A stretch of 22,436 nt of DNA from Clostridiales bacterium. Lineage in GTDB: Bacteria > Bacillota > Clostridia > Christensenellales > Borkfalkiaceae. A model generated the notes under the pieces. It was not told the DNA's origin, did no database searches, and saw only the letters and a program-made list of their open reading frames with translations. Positions 7,401 to 15,750 of this stretch are shown here, in pieces. The stretch spans positions 270,254 to 292,689 of the forward strand of contig DPQQ01000010.1 in NCBI GenBank assembly GCA_003538975.1, read 5' to 3'. A program made the translations under genes and the position numbers. Within the stretch, counting starts at the first letter, position 1. Each line of letters begins with the position of its first letter.

Positions 7401-9840
7401 CACTGTTTCAGCGTCCGATAACGGTCAGGTATTGGCAGGCGAAAACGTTACTATAAGTTTTAAATCTTCTTCCGAAGGTCTTAACGCGGTTAACGGCAAA
7501 ATTACCACTGTCGAAGCATTATTCGCAAATGCTACCGAAGTTACCATAACCGTAAATCTTGCCATTGACGGCGAAGTCGTCAAGACCGAAACAGTTACCG
7601 TAAACGTTCTCGCAACCGTTTACACGATTACAATAAGCAACGAAAAGACCGAACTCAGAACAGAATACGGTCTCGATTCTTCAAACGTAACTTATAAAGT
7701 TTTAAGAAACAACGTTGAAACCGAACTTGAAGCAACAGCTGCAGTAACCGGAGATGCTGTTACTTACGCAAACGGTGTGGTAAAGGGCGTTAAAGACGGC
7801 ACCGCAACCCTGACGTTCGCATACGGCAAGGCTTCGAATTCCGTAACTTATGCGGTAACGGCGACTATCTTCAACTCCACGAGAGCGAGAGGCACGGTAA
7901 CTTATGGCGAAGACGGCAAATCCGTAACCGTAAACGGCGGCTCGGGCGTTGCGTTCAGCTATCCCGCAAAGGTCTGGAAGGTTACCGCAACCGTAACTTA
8001 CAGTGACTTTGCAAGCAGCGAAAGCGGCGCGACGGTCGTAGGTTTCACTTCCGGGAAAAACAGCGGCGATACGTTTAACAATACCTTGATTCTCGGTATT
8101 ACTTCCGGCGACGTTATGGGCATGCGTTACGTCTGCTGGTTTGACGGCTGGATGAACAAACAAAGCTATATTAACTTAGACGGATATAACGGTTTGGCGT
8201 TAAACGACGTATTTACCGCTACTAAAAACAAGACTTGGGAAATCATCAGACTTAACGACGAATATTACTTCTCTTACGGCGATTTCTTCGGTAAGTTTGT
8301 ACCCGTAAACAGCGACAAAACGCAGTACACCAATGTAGAAGCGACCTTCCCGGGAATCTTCGCTCAGTTCGGCTGCGGCTTCACCGCTTCGGATATCGAA
8401 CTCGATTACGACGTAGCCTCCGTAACCGCGGCGGCGCAGTCTTATTCAGATAAGTCCGCTTACGGCATAGAACTCGTTGCGCCCGATTCTCAGACGTTAG
8501 GAACCGAACTCGATCTCGAATATAGATTAATTCCTTCTTTCGTAGAAGAAGAAGTAACGTTCAAACTTAATACCGAAAACTTGGTTGCAGGTACCGCAAC
8601 GATAGCCGGCAACAAAGTAACTCTTTCGCAAGACGCGAAGGGCAGCTACAAGGTAATAGCTACTACGGCGGGCGGAAAAACGGCAGAAGCGATCATTAAC
8701 GCGACCGGCGACAGAATTTATACCGAAAACGATTATTTCAAGACTTACGGTACCGATATAAAGATGACGGACGACGGCGAAACCGGTTATAAGATCGTCT
8801 TTAACAATGCGAACGTCAACGGCGTAGTAAAGGAACACCGCTACATCGAAAACACGGAATTCTCGGCAAATTATAAAAAGACGTTGACGGGTGACTTCAG
8901 CGTAGAATTCACAGTATCCGATTATAAAGCTACCGCAGAATATCCCAAACTTATGGTATCATTCGGCGGAAGACACGCGCAGTTCTATATCGCGTATAAG
9001 CCAAACGGGGAATATCGTATCGAAACTCTTTCGGAACACGAATGGGCAGACGGCGGATTCTCGACCGACGACGGCGCCTGGTCCAATACGAAGAATTTCG
9101 AAAATTTCGATACTACCGCAAGCCACGCTTATAAAATCGATCTTGTAAACGGCGTATTCCATCTCTATGTAGACGGCGTCGAATACAAAATTCAGACTGA
9201 TAACAACACTCACGATACTTACGCAATCAGAAGATACGAAGACTGGAAGACCGCTCAGCCGATGAGAATTTCGACAAACGGTTGTACGGCTGTAGTAAGC
9301 AATATCAAAATTACCGAAAAGGGAACGAGTAATTCAAAATACGTAGGTTTTACCAGCGTTAACAGAAATTATGACGAAGCAACCGACACTCTTACTACCA
9401 CAATGAACAGCAAAGGATGGAGCACTCCCGAATTATACTATGTTCCGGCTCTTCCCGAAGCGTATAAAGTGAGCTTTGATGTTAACTTCTCTGATGCTAT
9501 GACGGACGCTAAACTCGGCATAAGACTCGGCGGCAGAAACACATTCTGGCTCGAAAATAAACTTAACGGAACCGATAAAAAGTTAAATCTTTCTATGGAT
9601 GAAAACTGGGTATCCGGCGATTGGACTTATGCTTCAAATGCTACCGTTCACATCGAAATAACCGTTGCTGCCGATAAATCGATAAATATCACGATACAGG
9701 CAGAGGGCGGAGAAGCCGCTACGAGAACATTACCTTCGACTAGAGATGGAAGCATGTTGTCGTTCTATATCTTCAATGAAAACTCTGACGACGCTGCAAA
9801 GACCGTTTCTGTAAAGAACCTTACCGTAACTGCGTTATAA
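4456..9840 (+). CDS. giant modular surface lipoprotein (BIG2 repeats and jelly-roll-like modules)
   Basis: A 1794-residue protein with a lipoprotein signal (MKKRLTLAV, hydrophobic core, TFGAC with Cys23), preceded by an optimal AGGAGG. By eye the mature chain reads: Ig-like BIG2 domain (about 25-128), module A (129-286), BIG2 (296-400), module B (404-600), module C (605-785), four BIG2-like domains (790-1137), a second A (1138-1320), BIG2 (1321-1419), second B (1420-1628), second C (1629-1794). B copies share IEFTVSDYK/VEFTVSDYK, PKLMFSFG/PKLMVSFG and RKYEDF/RRYEDW; C copies share a GW...AYK pattern and NNKLN/ENKLN. BIG2 domains show the usual G-x-x-x-G-T-A-x-(I/L)-T pattern. Modules A-C look all-beta and resemble concanavalin-like carbohydrate-binding folds; this is inference. 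No catalytic motif is recognised. Likely role: glycan capture outside the membrane, first gene of the cluster. Confidence 0.82.
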   Translation: MKKRLTLAVTLLIAVCCLTFGACKVTDKPNTPDNPSKEYRIVLDGEATRSLTAGDTDVINWTVMYGDDAVTDQEVEIALSSDTVVEKTAGTATSATIKALAPGRVRVTIKLKDKNVTVSVTYTVSKPSFWGATTGTFAAGETDATATGGQSTALTRVKGSVWMFSAKLNITDYTSTETVAVGSFVDAGNSALWFGLQNNDGKADGRFSVYIRNFLKGWGQATTDQTVTGYSRYTGTTEIPVVLIRNGTSYYYSIAGMFGSYVDNTDTSIETYAGVQTQNQAVTVTDFSMETDADLVQAAISVVCPEDKVGAVSITVPSNMSAQIVSGSEGARFTLTADCYTNGEKLADKTVTWSIDTNALIAGSATIDNGLLRVAGETEGVLTITATYEDVSDVISVKVINKELVDENELFTMKGGVRKIGDDGIEFPEEYVGSANIPNTNEGRYTEDYTYKAVLKNKLVGNFSIEFTVSDYKTSSQFPKLMFSFGADTNNIYLVYGEHTRFEAFANKNNAGVLQGNWYQGEGMEGMIDRTGAVRYRIAVEGGVYKVYAYLNNTWTAIKITQDGANVPMIRKYEDFTKELPLLITAKELSCKISDVIVTNGSASDNYRYASDGFVSYNDMYEFSDDGKGFTVGFASDGWNGKWGSTSAIRTTAVPDSYKLTYKIKFSKAMDDAKFVAIIGNASFMINNKLNSNVIEAARVKLNSDGNEDWGSQVTKTVATANEDVTVVITRTAEGVLTFYVNDQPIVTEASAAYGTMKIYTFNAAADQIANNGYEVIVSDFNLGDYEAYSTWKAFSENLTVKVNEEKTPAITVKHDGINVTEGYTVNYEYDGDVVSVNNGKIKGLKTGTADITVKITADDAVVATFVVTVTVPEVRYKVGFGGISGDETTVKIYGELDLKPYVKADAEVSAEYELTFEGDCIELTGGIVKGLKTGDATVTVAAKGTNVSKTITVHVSDEINHNYALSVKATEELYAGDEGTITVSASDNGQVLAGENVTISFKSSSEGLNAVNGKITTVEALFANATEVTITVNLAIDGEVVKTETVTVNVLATVYTITISNEKTELRTEYGLDSSNVTYKVLRNNVETELEATAAVTGDAVTYANGVVKGVKDGTATLTFAYGKASNSVTYAVTATIFNSTRARGTVTYGEDGKSVTVNGGSGVAFSYPAKVWKVTATVTYSDFASSESGATVVGFTSGKNSGDTFNNTLILGITSGDVMGMRYVCWFDGWMNKQSYINLDGYNGLALNDVFTATKNKTWEIIRLNDEYYFSYGDFFGKFVPVNSDKTQYTNVEATFPGIFAQFGCGFTASDIELDYDVASVTAAAQSYSDKSAYGIELVAPDSQTLGTELDLEYRLIPSFVEEEVTFKLNTENLVAGTATIAGNKVTLSQDAKGSYKVIATTAGGKTAEAIINATGDRIYTENDYFKTYGTDIKMTDDGETGYKIVFNNANVNGVVKEHRYIENTEFSANYKKTLTGDFSVEFTVSDYKATAEYPKLMVSFGGRHAQFYIAYKPNGEYRIETLSEHEWADGGFSTDDGAWSNTKNFENFDTTASHAYKIDLVNGVFHLYVDGVEYKIQTDNNTHDTYAIRRYEDWKTAQPMRISTNGCTAVVSNIKITEKGTSNSKYVGFTSVNRNYDEATDTLTTTMNSKGWSTPELYYVPALPEAYKVSFDVNFSDAMTDAKLGIRLGGRNTFWLENKLNGTDKKLNLSMDENWVSGDWTYASNATVHIEITVAADKSINITIQAEGGEAATRTLPSTRDGSMLSFYIFNENSDDAAKTVSVKNLTVTAL

Positions 9841-9882
9841 TAAGACAAAATCAAAGACTCTCATACGGAGAACAATCATACA

Positions 9883-12192
9883 ATGAAAAAAGTATTTTAT
9901 AGCTTAATTGCGATCGTTCTTGCGTGTTCGTTCACGTTATCGGCTTGCGGCGGCAGCGGCAAACCCGATAACGACTCGGACGAATATTCGCTTAACGTTC
10001 GTACATCCGTGGTTCAGAATATAAAGATCGGCGACGTTCCGTCGAAGATTCTTTATAACGTCAAACCAAAAGACTCCGAAGTAACGTTCTCTTCGTCCGA
10101 CGACGGTATCGTCGCGGTAGATAAGTACGGCGAAGTAACGGGCGTTTCGGAAGGAACCGCAACGGTCACCGTAGCGTTAAAGAAAAAGCCCGAAATAAAA
10201 AAGGTTATCACTTACAATGTTTCGCGTAACTTTTTCAAGCATAACAAAGGTTATGCAAACGGCAACGCAGACTTCTCGAAAGAAGATAACGGCGAAGTTG
10301 CGATTAACGGCGAACAGACGCAGATACTTGCCGATAAAGCGGGGCAGAACTGGTACTTCAGGACCACGCTCAGCTATACCGACGCGGCTACGGAACCAGG
10401 TTCGTTCGGTATTGGCTCGTTTATGGTAGACATCGCCCATCCTATCGGCGATACGATGTTCTGGTATATGGTATGGCCGACTTCAGGTCAGCTTTGCACA
10501 GGCGGATGGCGTTACGCGCTCGGTCTTAACTACGATCATAAAGATATCGCCGGTGCGAAGGTCGATACTTCCAAGCCCTTCGATCTCACTATGATCCGTT
10601 ACGGCACCGAACACTATCTTATCGCGGAACAGGACGGGTTTGTTATAAACAAAACCGTTTTCGACGTTCCGTATTTTAACGGCGTAGATACCTATCCCGG
10701 CATCTACGGACAGAACCTTTACTTCAAAGCGACCGACTTTACAGCAACCAACGACGTTGCCGAAGTAACGGATAAACTTGCTGAATTCACTCTTCCGACC
10801 GCTATCGAAATAAGCGCGCCGGGCACAAAACTTTTCGCCGGCGAAACTTATAACTTAAAAGCAGTCGTAAGCCCCGTCGAAGTATTCGATAAATCGGGCA
10901 GGTTCTCTCTTACTACGCCTGTTGAAGGGGTAACACTTACCGAAGACGGCGTTCTGACAATCGCCGATACCGCAAACGGAAGCATTACGATAAACGTTAA
11001 AGCGAGCGCGGACGAAACAGTTACCGGATCCAAGACCTTTACTATCGAAAAGAAGGCTGCTTCGCAGTCGGCTATCGTAGATACCGGCGCCGTTGTCGGA
11101 AACGCTACCGTAAACAACAACACCGTTACCGTCAGCGGCGAAACGTATGTTCCGCTTATGGTAAACGGCGAAAACTGGTATCTTACCGCAAAGGTAAATA
11201 CCGTAGGCTCCGCTGCAGGCAAAAAAGCAGGTCTTATGAGCGCTCTTAACGGATTTACCGATTACACCCGTTTCTCCATTAATTATGTAGGCAGCGGCAA
11301 CGACCACAAAGCGGATATTTCGACCGTTCAGTCGACCGTTATCACCGCGTTCGGAGCAGAAACCGATCCGATGAAGGAGGGCGAAGCTCACGAACTCGGT
11401 TTACTTAAACAGGGGTATACTCTTTATATCTTTGCGGACGGCAAACTCATGAAGTCCGTTACCGACGTTGAAGATTCGACGATCCCCGCGCTTTATGCGG
11501 ATACGGCGGCTGTGTTCAAAGATATAACCGTTACGACCGACAAAGCCGAAATCGAACGGGTTCTTGCAGATAATCCTTTCTTTGTAGGCGGTTACGTAAC
11601 CATGACCACAGACTCTTACGGCAACAGATCGTATAAGTTCGCTTCTAACAGATGGCAAGGAAACAAAAACAATATCGACTGGCCGCCCGTAAATAATTTT
11701 GAAAACGGTATTTCTTACAGGACGGCTTTAACAGGCGATTATACTATCGAATATACGGTTTCGGACATAGATTTTACGAAGGGCGTGAACAATGACGGCA
11801 AGGGCATCGACGCAAAATTCCTCGTGTACTTAAGAAGCGAATCTCCTTCTTCGAGCTTACAGTTCACGTTTGAAAGACTTTCGGGCGAAAAAGGAGATCC
11901 GGAAGCCAGATTCGTTCCGTGTTTAAAGGACGATACATGGACCGGTTACGACTATCCCGAAGGATACAAATACGCCGACATCTGGAAGTCCGGTTCGGTA
12001 AACGTTAAAATAGTAAAAAATCACGACCGTATAGAACTTTATCTTAACGGCACGAGAATTTTCGAAAACGAAATGTTTATGGAAAATCAGGGCGAATGGG
12101 GTACCAAGACGGTATGTACGCCGGGTATAGGCACGTTTGCTTGCGGGGCGACCGTTTCGAACGTAAAAATTACAGTAAACAATCAAGCGTAA
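9883..12192 (+). CDS. second modular lipoprotein, related to the giant protein
   Basis: A 769-residue lipoprotein (signal ends LSAC, Cys22) 42 bases after the giant gene, with GGAG at 9867-9870 as ribosome-binding site. Order of parts: BIG2 domain (34-115, containing YGEVTGVSEGTATVTV), module A (117-300), BIG2 (304-392, with EDGVLTIADTANGSITINV), a shorter module A (395-560), and a module B (566-769) whose TALTGDYTIEYTVSD matches the B copies of the neighbour. The C-terminal FECGATVSN-like end (GTFACGATVSNVKITVN) corresponds to the end of module B. It therefore derives from the same building blocks. No enzymatic residues were recognised. Probably another cell-surface glycan-binding protein acting with the adjacent GH43 and importer (inference). 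Confidence 0.82.
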   Translation: MKKVFYSLIAIVLACSFTLSACGGSGKPDNDSDEYSLNVRTSVVQNIKIGDVPSKILYNVKPKDSEVTFSSSDDGIVAVDKYGEVTGVSEGTATVTVALKKKPEIKKVITYNVSRNFFKHNKGYANGNADFSKEDNGEVAINGEQTQILADKAGQNWYFRTTLSYTDAATEPGSFGIGSFMVDIAHPIGDTMFWYMVWPTSGQLCTGGWRYALGLNYDHKDIAGAKVDTSKPFDLTMIRYGTEHYLIAEQDGFVINKTVFDVPYFNGVDTYPGIYGQNLYFKATDFTATNDVAEVTDKLAEFTLPTAIEISAPGTKLFAGETYNLKAVVSPVEVFDKSGRFSLTTPVEGVTLTEDGVLTIADTANGSITINVKASADETVTGSKTFTIEKKAASQSAIVDTGAVVGNATVNNNTVTVSGETYVPLMVNGENWYLTAKVNTVGSAAGKKAGLMSALNGFTDYTRFSINYVGSGNDHKADISTVQSTVITAFGAETDPMKEGEAHELGLLKQGYTLYIFADGKLMKSVTDVEDSTIPALYADTAAVFKDITVTTDKAEIERVLADNPFFVGGYVTMTTDSYGNRSYKFASNRWQGNKNNIDWPPVNNFENGISYRTALTGDYTIEYTVSDIDFTKGVNNDGKGIDAKFLVYLRSESPSSSLQFTFERLSGEKGDPEARFVPCLKDDTWTGYDYPEGYKYADIWKSGSVNVKIVKNHDRIELYLNGTRIFENEMFMENQGEWGTKTVCTPGIGTFACGATVSNVKITVNNQA

Positions 12193-12217
12193 AAATACGC
12201 GAATCACAAATACTCGC

Positions 12218-12354
12218 TTTTTGAAAAATCATTCAGGTAACTTTTCAAAAACCTCTTGAACAGACCTTCGCGATCGTCCTTGAAGGCGATCGCGGAAAGG
12301 TCCGTCGTGTTTATATAAAAAGAAAAAACGCAAATTTTTATCCGGTCGGCCGGA
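12218..12354 (+). other. spacer with three successive hairpins before GH43
   Basis: Three inverted repeats follow each other: TTTTTGAAAA/TTTTCAAAAA (12218-12251, 10 bp, 14-base loop); GACCTT-CGCGATCG pairing with CGATCGCG-GA-AAGGTC (12263-12302, 14 bp with a two-base bulge); and TCCGG/CCGGA around TCGG (12341-12354). None has a clear T tract after it, so they look like mRNA-stability or processing elements or a leaky terminator rather than a full stop. No promoter with both hexamers was found in the spacer. Confidence 0.6.
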
Positions 12355-12393
12355 AAATACTTTAACCGAAATAAAAACCACGGTGAATAATTT

Positions 12394-14175
12394 ATGAAAA
12401 AAAGATTTTTGACAATAACGTCGTTTCTGCTGACGTTTTCAATGTTTCTCGGCGCATGCGTCGGCGGTGGAACAGAAGACAGCGGAAACGACACTTACAA
12501 AGACTATACTTCTTCGACCGTTATGTTCGAAGATTACAGTCTGATAGATCAGAAGAGTTATGACGAAAGTTTTGACGATACCGTATATTATCGCAACGAT
12601 CTGAAACAGGATATGGGCGATCCGATGGTCGTCTATGACGAAAAGTCGAACCTTTTCTATGCGTACGGAACCCGTGGCGGAGACGGTACGATAGAATATT
12701 TTATTTCGACAGACCTTACGAATTGGACAAGAGGCGGCGTTTGCATGCAACTTCCGAAAAATTCATGGGCGATGGGAGATAAAAACCCCGACAAACCTAA
12801 TGAAGGAAGAACATTATGGGCGCCGGACGTTCAGTATATAAACGGCAAATATTATATGTACTTTACCGTCCCCATGTACTCGGGCGCGCAGATAGCGGTA
12901 GCCGTCGGCGACAGTCTTACGAAGTTCGAACTTTTCTCCGGTACCAATGCCGACGGCGAAATAATCGATTATACGAGAAACACATTCTCCGGGATGGAAG
13001 GCGAAACGATTCTCGATCAGAACGTTTTCCAGGATGACGACGGCAAACTTTATATGTATTTTTCTTATGATACCGGGAAATCAAAAATTGCCGCAAATCA
13101 GGGCAAATATGCCGAAATCTGGGGAGTTCAGCTCAAAGATCCGGTAACATGGGATCTTTCGACTATTACCAGAATCGCCGTTCCGGGACTTAAAAATCTT
13201 CAGGATAATTATGACAGAGGCCTTATCACATGGGAATACTGTTCTTCGTCTTTTCAAAACGGTTTTCGTTGTTCAGAAGGTCCTTACATGATCAAAAAGA
13301 ACGGAAAGTACATTTTAACTTACGTTTCCAACAGTTTCGAAGACAATCAATATAACGTAGGTTACGCGCTTTCGGATTCTCCGCTTTCTGATTTCGAAAA
13401 GCCCTATGATCCGAACGACGCGATGAAGAATATGCTTTTAGGCGTTCCCGGCGAACCCGGCACCGCTATCGAAAGCAAGTATATCAACTTCCAGACCGGC
13501 ACAGGTCACGCTTCCATCGTAAAAGTAGGTAACGAATACATGTTCGCATACCACGCTCATATGAACAGAGATAGCTGGGACGTTCAGAACGACTGGAGCA
13601 ATCACGGCGATTATAGAGCTTTGGGACTCGACTATCTCTATTTCGGCGGTGACGGCACTCCTTATACGAACGGTCCGACTTTTTCGCTTCAAAGACTTCC
13701 GGAAAAGGTTTCGGGACTTAAAAATCTCGCTATCGAGGACGGAGTCAGAATAACTACTACGTTACAATCTGCAGCGAATCTCGGTAAACTTATCGACAAC
13801 AAGACTTCGAGAATTTTCGATAATTCTCATGACGCAAAGTTCAGAAAAGGCAAAACGAGAATTGTCGTAACTCTCCCGAAGGAATACGCGATAAAGGCGG
13901 TAAACATTTATAATTCCGCCGACTACGACACGAGCATACAGTATATCGATCAGATTGATTTTATGAACGACAACGTAGTTAGAGATATATACTTCAATCC
14001 GAATTATATAGGGGAAAGAGCTTTAACCGTCGGAACAGAAAAGTACATTCTTCCGCACACCGCTTTCCACGTATACTTAAACGATTACGTATATACAAAT
14101 AAAATAGTAATAACGATTGATGCCGACTCCGAATTCACTATCGGCGAAATCGAAATTTTAGGAGGCACAATATGA
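12394..14175 (+). CDS. GH43-type glycoside hydrolase, lipoprotein
   Basis: A 593-residue protein with lipoprotein signal (FLGAC, Cys22). Residues about 65-450 carry the marks of the five-bladed propeller of family GH43: GDPMVVYDE with Asp76 as expected base, WAPDVQYINGKYYMYFT, DQNVFQDDDGKLYMYFS with Asp208 as the pKa-setting Asp, CSEGPYMIKKNGKYILTY with Glu295 as the expected acid, and GTGHASIV with His372. GH43 enzymes are inverting arabinofuranosidases, xylosidases, arabinanases or galactanases; which one applies cannot be read here. Residues about 460-593 look like an F5/8 (discoidin) beta-sandwich, which often binds sugars. The ribosome-binding site is weak (GGTGA, 12382-12386). The stop overlaps the start of the binding-protein gene by four bases (ATGA), so translation is coupled. 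It would act outside the membrane next to the importer. Confidence 0.88.
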   Translation: MKKRFLTITSFLLTFSMFLGACVGGGTEDSGNDTYKDYTSSTVMFEDYSLIDQKSYDESFDDTVYYRNDLKQDMGDPMVVYDEKSNLFYAYGTRGGDGTIEYFISTDLTNWTRGGVCMQLPKNSWAMGDKNPDKPNEGRTLWAPDVQYINGKYYMYFTVPMYSGAQIAVAVGDSLTKFELFSGTNADGEIIDYTRNTFSGMEGETILDQNVFQDDDGKLYMYFSYDTGKSKIAANQGKYAEIWGVQLKDPVTWDLSTITRIAVPGLKNLQDNYDRGLITWEYCSSSFQNGFRCSEGPYMIKKNGKYILTYVSNSFEDNQYNVGYALSDSPLSDFEKPYDPNDAMKNMLLGVPGEPGTAIESKYINFQTGTGHASIVKVGNEYMFAYHAHMNRDSWDVQNDWSNHGDYRALGLDYLYFGGDGTPYTNGPTFSLQRLPEKVSGLKNLAIEDGVRITTTLQSAANLGKLIDNKTSRIFDNSHDAKFRKGKTRIVVTLPKEYAIKAVNIYNSADYDTSIQYIDQIDFMNDNVVRDIYFNPNYIGERALTVGTEKYILPHTAFHVYLNDYVYTNKIVITIDADSEFTIGEIEILGGTI

Positions 14176-15686
14176 AAAAATTCCTGCTCAGAATACTTTG
14201 CGCTATTCTTTCCGCAGTAACATGCCTGTCGCTGTTTACGGCGTGCGGCGGAGGAAACAACGGCGGAAAGTTAGATGATCTCGATCTCAGATTCGATGAA
14301 AACGGCGATCCGATTTTCAACGATATTACTCTTAACGTATGGTCGGTAATCGGCTTGCCGGACAACGTTTATCTTAACAGAGTAGCCGAGAGCTTCAACG
14401 ATTACTATAAAAATAACGGCGTAAAAGTAGTTGTCAGATCGATGAACGAATCTAACTTTTACAAATCGCTTCCGTCAACACTAAGGACAGATAAAAAGAA
14501 CGCTCCCGATATGGTTCTTTACCACAGCGAAAGACTTACTTACTTCGCATCGAGCGGAATTATCGCTCCCATCGAAAAGTATCTTACCGCGGCTAAAAAT
14601 CCGATCGACAGAAACGACTATCTTCCGAACGTTATTTCGGAATGCGTTTATAAAAACGACCTCTACGGAATTCCGCTCGACGAGCATGCCGGCGTATATT
14701 TTGCAAGGAACGACGTTCTCGAGAAAAACGGGCTTTCGGTTCCTACCACTTTACAGGAACTTGTAAACGTCTGCAACACGCTTATCACACTTAACAGAAA
14801 CAGCCGTCTTTGGTATCGTACTCTTAATTCCCAGGAATGGAAGAAGGGCAAGCTTGAAAACTTCTATCCGCTATCCATGGAATACGACAACGGTATAGCT
14901 ACCGGCTGGATCCCCGAAACCGCTCTTTTGCAGAACGGCGGCAGTATGAGCACCGCAGACGGCAAACCCGGCTGGAACAACGACAATCTCGCAAAGATTT
15001 TACAGATCATCCGCGACTGGTGGAAGGGAGAAAATTCTTATCCCGACGAATTCACTTACAGCGGCGCGTTCATTCAGAAAGACGCCCAGAACAGCACCAT
15101 GTGGCAGAGATTTGCGGACTGCAACACTGTTTTTGCTATGGAAGGTCCGTGGCAGATCGAAACCAAGCTCAACGAATTCAAAGAACTTTCGGATAAAGAG
15201 GACCAGGACGGCAACAAATATCAGGCCGTCGAAATAATGAATCTTAGCAAGCTTTTCGCTCTCGATCCTACGGCTTCTTATGCGGATAAGGTTTACGGCG
15301 TAGGACACGTATTTTCGCTTACTTCGGTTTGCACCGAAAATGCGGAACGTGCGGTTGCGGCGGCTATCTTCGCTAAATTCATGTCCGAAAACTCGATAAA
15401 TTACCTTCAGGGCGGACATCTTCCCGCATATAAGAAAACTCTCGCAAGCGAAGAACTTAAATCTAAAGATTTTTATAACAGGTACGTTAAAAAAATATGC
15501 GATCCCACGACTTTGGAATTTTTAGGCAATACCAAAAACTTTACCGAGGTTTACGAGGAATTGAAGAGCGCGTTTTCGGATAATCTTTCGACGCAGTCGT
15601 CTTTCGTGTCTCTTACCGCTGAAAACATACTTCAGCAGCGTTACAAAACCGCTCTCGACGCGATCAGCGCGAACGAAGACCTTTAA
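14172..15686 (+). CDS. ABC importer sugar-binding lipoprotein (family 1)
   Basis: A 504-residue solute-binding protein with lipoprotein signal ending LFTAC (Cys25) and a short Gly/Asn-rich linker. The mature start ITLNVWSV...LNRVAESFNDYYKNNGVKV and later NAPDMVLYHSERLTYFASSGIIAPIEKYL are typical for family 1 sugar-binding proteins, as are the Trp-rich middle part and the late FSLTSVCTENAERAVAAAIFAKFM. It delivers oligosaccharides to the two permeases that follow. Start is set by AGGAGG at 14160-14165 and by the four-base overlap with GH43. A hairpin follows the stop and probably keeps this protein in excess over the permeases. Confidence 0.93.
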   Translation: MKKFLLRILCAILSAVTCLSLFTACGGGNNGGKLDDLDLRFDENGDPIFNDITLNVWSVIGLPDNVYLNRVAESFNDYYKNNGVKVVVRSMNESNFYKSLPSTLRTDKKNAPDMVLYHSERLTYFASSGIIAPIEKYLTAAKNPIDRNDYLPNVISECVYKNDLYGIPLDEHAGVYFARNDVLEKNGLSVPTTLQELVNVCNTLITLNRNSRLWYRTLNSQEWKKGKLENFYPLSMEYDNGIATGWIPETALLQNGGSMSTADGKPGWNNDNLAKILQIIRDWWKGENSYPDEFTYSGAFIQKDAQNSTMWQRFADCNTVFAMEGPWQIETKLNEFKELSDKEDQDGNKYQAVEIMNLSKLFALDPTASYADKVYGVGHVFSLTSVCTENAERAVAAAIFAKFMSENSINYLQGGHLPAYKKTLASEELKSKDFYNRYVKKICDPTTLEFLGNTKNFTEVYEELKSAFSDNLSTQSSFVSLTAENILQQRYKTALDAISANEDL

Positions 15687-15700
15687 TAAACAAGTTCGGT

Positions 15701-15734
15701 CGTAGAAAGAGACTTTTAAAAACCTCTTTCTACG
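15701..15734 (+). other. 11-bp hairpin between binding protein and permeases
   Basis: CGTAGAAAGAG pairs perfectly with CTCTTTCTACG around a 12-base loop, 14 bases past the stop of the binding-protein gene. There is no T tract, so it more likely protects the upstream mRNA or attenuates than terminates fully. Confidence 0.7.
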
Positions 15735-15750
15735 CCGAAAAACATTAAAT

